This document shows positions 60,099 through 64,000 of a DNA stretch of 64,000 nt, one piece after another. The stretch lies in assembly GCA_963682175.1 (NCBI GenBank), contig OY821793.1, forward strand, positions 29,099,493 through 29,163,492, in the 5' to 3' direction. Each line of letters opens with the position of its first letter. Positions within the stretch are counted from its first letter, which is position 1. The translations under genes and the position numbers were made by a program. The notes under the pieces are model-generated. The model did no database searches, was not told where the DNA came from, and was given only the letters and a program-made list of their open reading frames with translations. Source of the DNA: Triglochin maritima (Eukaryota > Streptophyta > Magnoliopsida > Alismatales > Juncaginaceae).

Positions 60099-61009
60099 AA
60101 GTTCCATAAACCGTGGTTGGGCCGCCTAAAGACCACTTAGAAACTAGGTGTGGGGCTGGCCACATGCCACGCGTGTAGCTGGCCAAAGGCCACTCCGTCG
60201 CCACCCTGCAGGCCAACACCAAATCGGCTGCCCCTCGAGCATCCGACCTCCAAATCGAGCGTTCTAACATGCATCACGTAGACAATTCATCCCTCTATCT
60301 GACCCTAAAATTTCAGAGCAAACGCCCTAGTATTCGGGGTCGCGCCTCCTCCAAGAAGACGCAGCTCCCTACCAGCCACGCCCCCACATCATCAGCATTC
60401 TTCATCTCGTCGCGCCTCGCCCTACATACATCTAAATCGGCCATTCTAAGAGGAGTTACCCATCCACTCCTCCTCACTATGTGCTCGGGTGCCCAAATAT
60501 AGACTAAGGCTCACCTAAGGTCCACTCAGGCCATTGCTTGGGGCAAACGATGCGGCAGCTTCCACTTTGCCCGCGGGCAACACCCATGGACTTCCAAACG
60601 CGTTTTGGAAGCGAATGGGGTAGGCAACAACCGTGGGAACCCAAGCATGGGCACGAGAAATGTCCCAAAGAACTTTCCCCACGAGAAACCCCCATTCCCT
60701 TCCGGACGCGTTCGGAAGTGCACTGGAAGGCGACAACCTTGGGCAACCGAGCACGTCGAAGAGCAACGTCCACAGGCACCTTGGTCTTTGCCCACGAGCA
60801 ACCCCCATTTCACCTACAAGTGCGCTTTCACATCCAAACGTGTTTTGGAAGCGAATGCCGCAGGCCACTGCCGCGAGCACACACTAGGCCCTAGCGTGGC
60901 GCTGACATGCCAACTATGAAAACACTAGGCTAGTGTCCATCGCCCGACCGCCAAATCACTCCGACATGGGTGCGCCTCGTAGATAACGCGGATGGATATG
61001 TGGGGTCCT
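60099..61009 (+). repeat. Satellite monomer 67 (911 bp, type C)
   Basis: Type C front ('gcgtgtagctgg', 'cttggggcaaacg') with a diverged back: 'gagaaatgtccc', 'aaggcgacaacc', 'tcacatccaaacg', no 'gggcatccg'. Tail 'ccgacatggg'. Confidence 0.96.
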
Positions 61010-61920
61010 AAGTTCCATAAACCGTGGTTGGGCCGCCTAAAGACCACTTAGAAACTAGGTGTGGGGCTGGCCACATGCCACGCGTGGAGCTGGCCAAAGG
61101 CCACTCCGTCGCCACCCTGCAGGCCAACACCAAATCGGCTGCGCCTCGAACATGCGACCTCAAAATAGAGCGTTATAACTTGCATCACGTATCAAATTCA
61201 TCCCTCTATCTGCCCCTAAAATTTAAGAGCAAACGCCCTAGTATTCGGGGTCACGCCTCCTCCAAGAAGACGCAGCTCCCTACCAGCCACGCCCCCACAT
61301 CATCAGCATTCTTCATCTCATCGCGCCTCGCCCTACATACATCTAAATCGGCCATTCTAAGAGGACTTACCCATCCACTCCTCCTCACTATGTGCTCGGG
61401 TGCCCAAATATAGACTAAGGCTCACCTAAGGTCCACTCAGGCCATTGCTTGGGACAAACGATGCGGCAGCTTCCACTTTGCCCGCGGGCAACACCCATGG
61501 ACTTCCAAACGCGTTTTGGAAGCCAATTGGGTAGGCAACAACCGTGGGAACCCAAGCATGGGCACGAGCAACGTCCCAAAGAACTTTCCTCACGAGAAAC
61601 CCCCATTCCCTTCCGGACGCGTTCGGAAGTGCACTGGAAGGCAACAACCTTGGGCAACCGAGCACGTCGAAGAGCAACGTCCACAGGCACCTTGGTCTTA
61701 GCCCACGAGCAACACCCATTTCACCTACAAGTGGGCTTTCACTTCCAAACGTGTTTTGGAAGCGAATGCCGCAGGCCACTGCCGCGAGCACACACTAGGC
61801 CCTAGCGTGGCACTGACACGCCAACTATGACAACACTAGGCTAGTGTCCATCGCCCGACCGCCAAATCACTCCGACATGGGTGCGCCTCGTAGATAACGC
61901 GGATGGATATGTGGGGTCCT
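61010..61920 (+). repeat. Satellite monomer 68 (911 bp, diverged type B)
   Basis: B markers 'cctcaaaat', 'gaggacttacc', 'gaagccaat', 'tttcctcacg', with many private changes: 'cgaacatgcgacc', 'cgtatcaaattc', 'gtcttagccc', 'acaagtgggc'. Confidence 0.96.
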
Positions 61921-62831
61921 AAGTTCCATAAACCGTGGTTGGGCCGCCTAAAGACCACTTAGAAACTAGGTGTGGGGCTGGCCACATGCCACGCGTGGAG
62001 CTGGCCAAAGGCCACTCCGTCGCCACCCTGCAGGCCAACACCAAATCGGTTGCGCCTCGAGCATCGGACCTCCAAATTGAGCGTTCTAACTTGCATCACG
62101 TAGACAATTCATCCTTCTATCTGCCCCTAAAATTTCAGAGTAAACGCCCAAGAATTCGGGGTCGCGCCTCCTCCAAGAAGACGCAGCTCCCTACGAGCCA
62201 CGCCCCCACATCATCAGCATTCTTCATCTCATCGCGCCTCGCCCTACATACGTCTAAATCGGCCATTCTAAGAGGAGTTACCCATCCACTCCTCCTCACT
62301 ATGTGCTCGGGTGCCCAAATATAGACTAAGGCTCACCTAAGGTCCACTCAGGCCATTGCTTGGGACAAACGATGCGGCAGCTTCCACTTTGCCCGCGGGC
62401 AACACCCACGGACTTCCAAACGCGTTTTGGAAGCGAATGGGGTAGGAAACAACCGTGGGAACCCAAGCATGGGCACGAGCAACGTCCCAAAGAACTTTCC
62501 CCACGAGAAACCCCCATTACCTTCCGGACGCGTTCGGAAGTGCACTGGAAGGCAACAACCTTGGGCAACCGAGCACGTCGAAGAGCAACGTCCACAGGCA
62601 CCTTGGTCTTTGCCCACGAGCAACCCCCATTTCACCTACAAGTGCACTTTCACTTGCAAACGTGTTTTGGAAGCGAATGCCGCAGGCCACTGCCGCGAGC
62701 ACACACTAGGCCCTAGCGTGGCGCTGACACGCCAACTATGACAACACTAGGCTAGTGTCCATTGCCCGACCGCCAAATCACTCCGAGATGGGTGCGCCTC
62801 GTAGATAACGCGGATGGATATGTGGGGTCCT
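61921..62831 (+). repeat. Satellite monomer 69 (911 bp)
   Basis: Back half like type A ('cacccacggac', 'cattaccttcc') with 'ggtaggaaac' and 'cacttgcaaacgtg' (3' dyad altered), both shared with 70. Private: 'gagcatcggacc', 'catccttctat', 'aagaattcgggg'. Confidence 0.96.
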
Positions 62832-63741
62832 AAGTTCCATAAACCGTGGTTGGGCCACCTAAAGACCACTTAGAAACTAGGTGTGGGGCTGGCCACATGC
62901 CACGCGTGGAGCTGGCCAAAGGCCACTCAATCGCCACCCTGCAGGCCAACACCAAATCGGCTGCGCCTCGAGCATCCGACCACCAAATCGAGCGTTCTAA
63001 CTTGCATCACGTAGACAATTCATCCCTCTATCTGACCCTAAAATTTCAGAGTAAACGCCCTAGTATTCGGGGTCGCGCCTCCTCCAAGAAACGCAGCTCC
63101 CTACCAGCCACGCCCCCACATCATCAGCATTCTTCATCTCATCGCGCCTCGCCCTACATACGTCTAAATCGGCCATTCTAAGAGGAGTTACCCATCCACT
63201 CCTCCTCACTATGTGCTCGGGTGCCCAAATATAGACTAAGGCTCACCTAAGGTCCACTCAGGCCATTGCTTGGGACAAACGATGCGGCAGCTTCCACTTT
63301 GCCTGCGGGCAACACCCACGGACTTCCAAACGCGTTTTGGAAGCGAATGGGGTAGGAAACAACCGTGGGAACCCAAGCATGGGCACGAGCAACGTCCCAA
63401 AGAACTTTCCCCACGAGAAACACCCATTACCTTCCGGACGCGTTCGGAAGTGCACTGGAAGGCAACAACCTTGGGCAACCGAGCACGTCGAAGAGCAACG
63501 TCCACAGGCACCTTGGTCTTTGCCCACGAGCAACCCCCATTTCACCTACAAGTGCACTTTCACTTGCAAACGTGTTTTGGAAGCGAATGCCGCAGGCCAC
63601 TGCCGCGAGCACACACTAGGCCCTAGCGTGGCGCTGACACGCCAACTATGACAACACTAGGCTAGTGTCCATCGCCCGACCGCCAAATCACTCCGAGATG
63701 GGTGCGCCTCGTAGATAACGCGGATGGATATGTGGGGTCCT
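62832..63741 (+). repeat. Satellite monomer 70 (910 bp)
   Basis: One-base deletion 'ctccaagaaacgcagc'. 'gggccacctaaag' and 'gaccaccaaatcg' are shared with 71. Private: 'cactcaatcgcc', 'ttgcctgcgggc', 'gaaacacccattacc'. Confidence 0.96.
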
Positions 63742-64000
63742 AAGTTCCATAAACCGTGGTTGGGCCACCTAAAGACCACTTAGAAACTAGGTGTGGGGCT
63801 GGCCACATGCCACGCGTGGAGCTGGCCAAAGGCCACTCCATCGCCACCCTGCAGGCCAACACCAAATCGGCTGCGCCTCGAGCATCCGACCACCAAATCG
63901 AGCGTTCTAACTTGCATCACGTAGACAATTCATCCCTCTATCTGCCCCTACAATTTCAGAGCAAACACCCAAGTATTCGGGGTCGCGCCTCCTCCAAGAA
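63742..64000 (+). repeat. Satellite monomer 71 (first 259 bp only)
   Basis: Cut by the window end at 'cctcctccaagaa'. Shares 'gggccacctaaag' and 'gaccaccaaatcg' with 70. Private: 'cactccatcgcc', 'cccctacaatttc'. Confidence 0.96.

Larger units (their letters stand above)
47352..61009. repeat. Three-monomer higher-order repeat (A-B-C), monomers 53-67
   Basis: Type A (54, 57, 59, 62, 65): 'cctaaaatatcagagc', 'aagacatagctcc', 'cccccattacc', 'caagtgcactttc'. Type B (58, 60, 63, 66, and the fronts of 55 and 56): 'gagcatgcaacctcaaaatc', 'aagaggacttaccc', with 'gaagccaatgg' and 'tttcctcacg' in the back half. Type C (53, 61, 64, 67): 'cttggggcaaacg', 'ctcgtcgcgcc', mostly 'gggaatccaagc' and 'gtgtagctgg'. 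The order is C A B/A B/C A B | A B C | A B C | A B C. Three complete 2732 bp units start at 52814, 55546 and 58278. Confidence 0.9.
1..64000. repeat. Satellite DNA array, ~911 bp monomer, 70 full copies plus a partial one
   Basis: The motif 'aagttccataaaccgtgg' (or a one-base variant) recurs every 908-912 bp from position 1 to 63742, always on the same strand, and the sequence between successive copies aligns end to end by eye. Most monomers are exactly 911 bp; deviations come from single-base indels, listed per monomer. No foreign insertion, inversion or spacer is present, so every stretch of the window belongs to a monomer. Two lines I counted gave 31/60 and 35/60 G+C. Both edges of the window cut the array; the phase chosen here is arbitrary. 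The size and regularity indicate eukaryotic heterochromatic satellite. The family is not one I recognise. No protein-coding, rRNA or tRNA gene is supported anywhere in the window. Confidence 0.99.
61010..64000. repeat. Sub-array end: monomers 68-71
   Basis: Monomer 68 is a diverged B type. Monomer 69 has back-half A markers ('cacggacttcc', 'cattaccttcc'). Monomers 70 and 71 share 'gggccacctaaagacc' and 'cgaccaccaaatcg'. Monomers 69 and 70 share 'ggtaggaaacaacc' and 'cacttgcaaacgtg'. The A-B-C order breaks down here, and the window stops 259 bp into monomer 71. Confidence 0.85.

Noticed and set aside
1..64000. Ribosomal DNA spacer or rRNA gene array
   Set aside because: No conserved rRNA motif is present in the unit and 911 bp is too short for an rDNA repeat.
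1..64000. CRISPR array
   Set aside because: The unit is ~911 bp with no short direct repeats separated by unique spacers.
1..64000. LTR retrotransposon or other mobile element as the source of the unit
   Set aside because: No terminal repeat with target duplication, primer-binding site, polypurine tract or transposase/reverse transcriptase-like frame was seen in any monomer. A very old origin cannot be excluded.
1..64000. A hidden gene or regulatory system between monomers
   Set aside because: Monomer ends abut exactly and total length is accounted for by 70 full units plus 259 bp, so there is no space for one.
1..64000. Telomeric or microsatellite tracts
   Set aside because: No runs of telomere-type hexamers/heptamers or simple repeats longer than a few units occur.

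Overview
The whole 64 kb window is one uninterrupted head-to-tail array of a satellite DNA with a monomer of about 911 bp. Seventy complete monomers (908-912 bp each) and the first 259 bp of a seventy-first can be phased from the recurring start 'aagttccataaaccgtgg'. All copies lie in the same orientation. No transposon insertion, inversion, unique spacer, RNA gene or credible protein-coding gene interrupts them. The window begins and ends inside the array, so its true ends are not seen.

The sequence points to a eukaryotic nuclear genome, in a heterochromatic block (pericentromeric, subtelomeric or interstitial). Bacteria do not carry arrays like this. A plant seems the most likely source, because long monomers near five nucleosome repeats and many CpG-type transitions between copies fit plant satellites. 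I do not recognise the satellite family, and the taxonomic guess is weak.

The array is a mosaic of sub-arrays. Monomers 1-9 (1-8198) share a 'gttgggaag' marker. Monomers 10-13 (8199-11841) carry 'actacgtgctcggggg' and 'aacgttcc'. Monomers 14-17 (11842-15483) are transitional. Monomers 18-26 (15484-23678) show a three-monomer higher-order repeat (HOR) of about 2732 bp. Monomers 27-30 (23679-27313) share small deletions. Monomers 31-38 (27314-34601) share 'gggaaccgaagc' and 'gggaactcaac'. Monomers 39-48 (34602-43711) contain a two-monomer HOR of about 1822 bp and a nearly perfect single-monomer duplication (35513-37334). Monomers 49-52 (43712-47351) form a 1-2-2-1 block. Monomers 53-67 (47352-61009) hold a second, unrelated three-monomer HOR, with two successive 2732 bp units almost identical. 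Monomers 68-71 are diverged relatives at the window's end.

Within each monomer the 3' half (offsets about 469-770) is built from three degenerate sub-repeats, each centred on a short dyad: arms CTTCCAAA/TTTGGAAG in the outer two and CTTCCG/CGGAAG in many copies of the middle one. The monomer also holds a 14 bp palindrome TTGCCCGCGGGCAA, a 10 bp palindrome CCACGCGTGG flanked by TGGCCA on both sides, and a 15 bp inverted repeat near its end. Open frames of 80-270 codons occur in all six frames of the same DNA. They are a by-product of composition (few TA, TGA and TCA) and are not annotated as genes.

There is no set of genes working together here. The biology lies in the array's own evolution: local amplification, unequal exchange within monomers, HOR formation with different periods side by side, and CpG decay.
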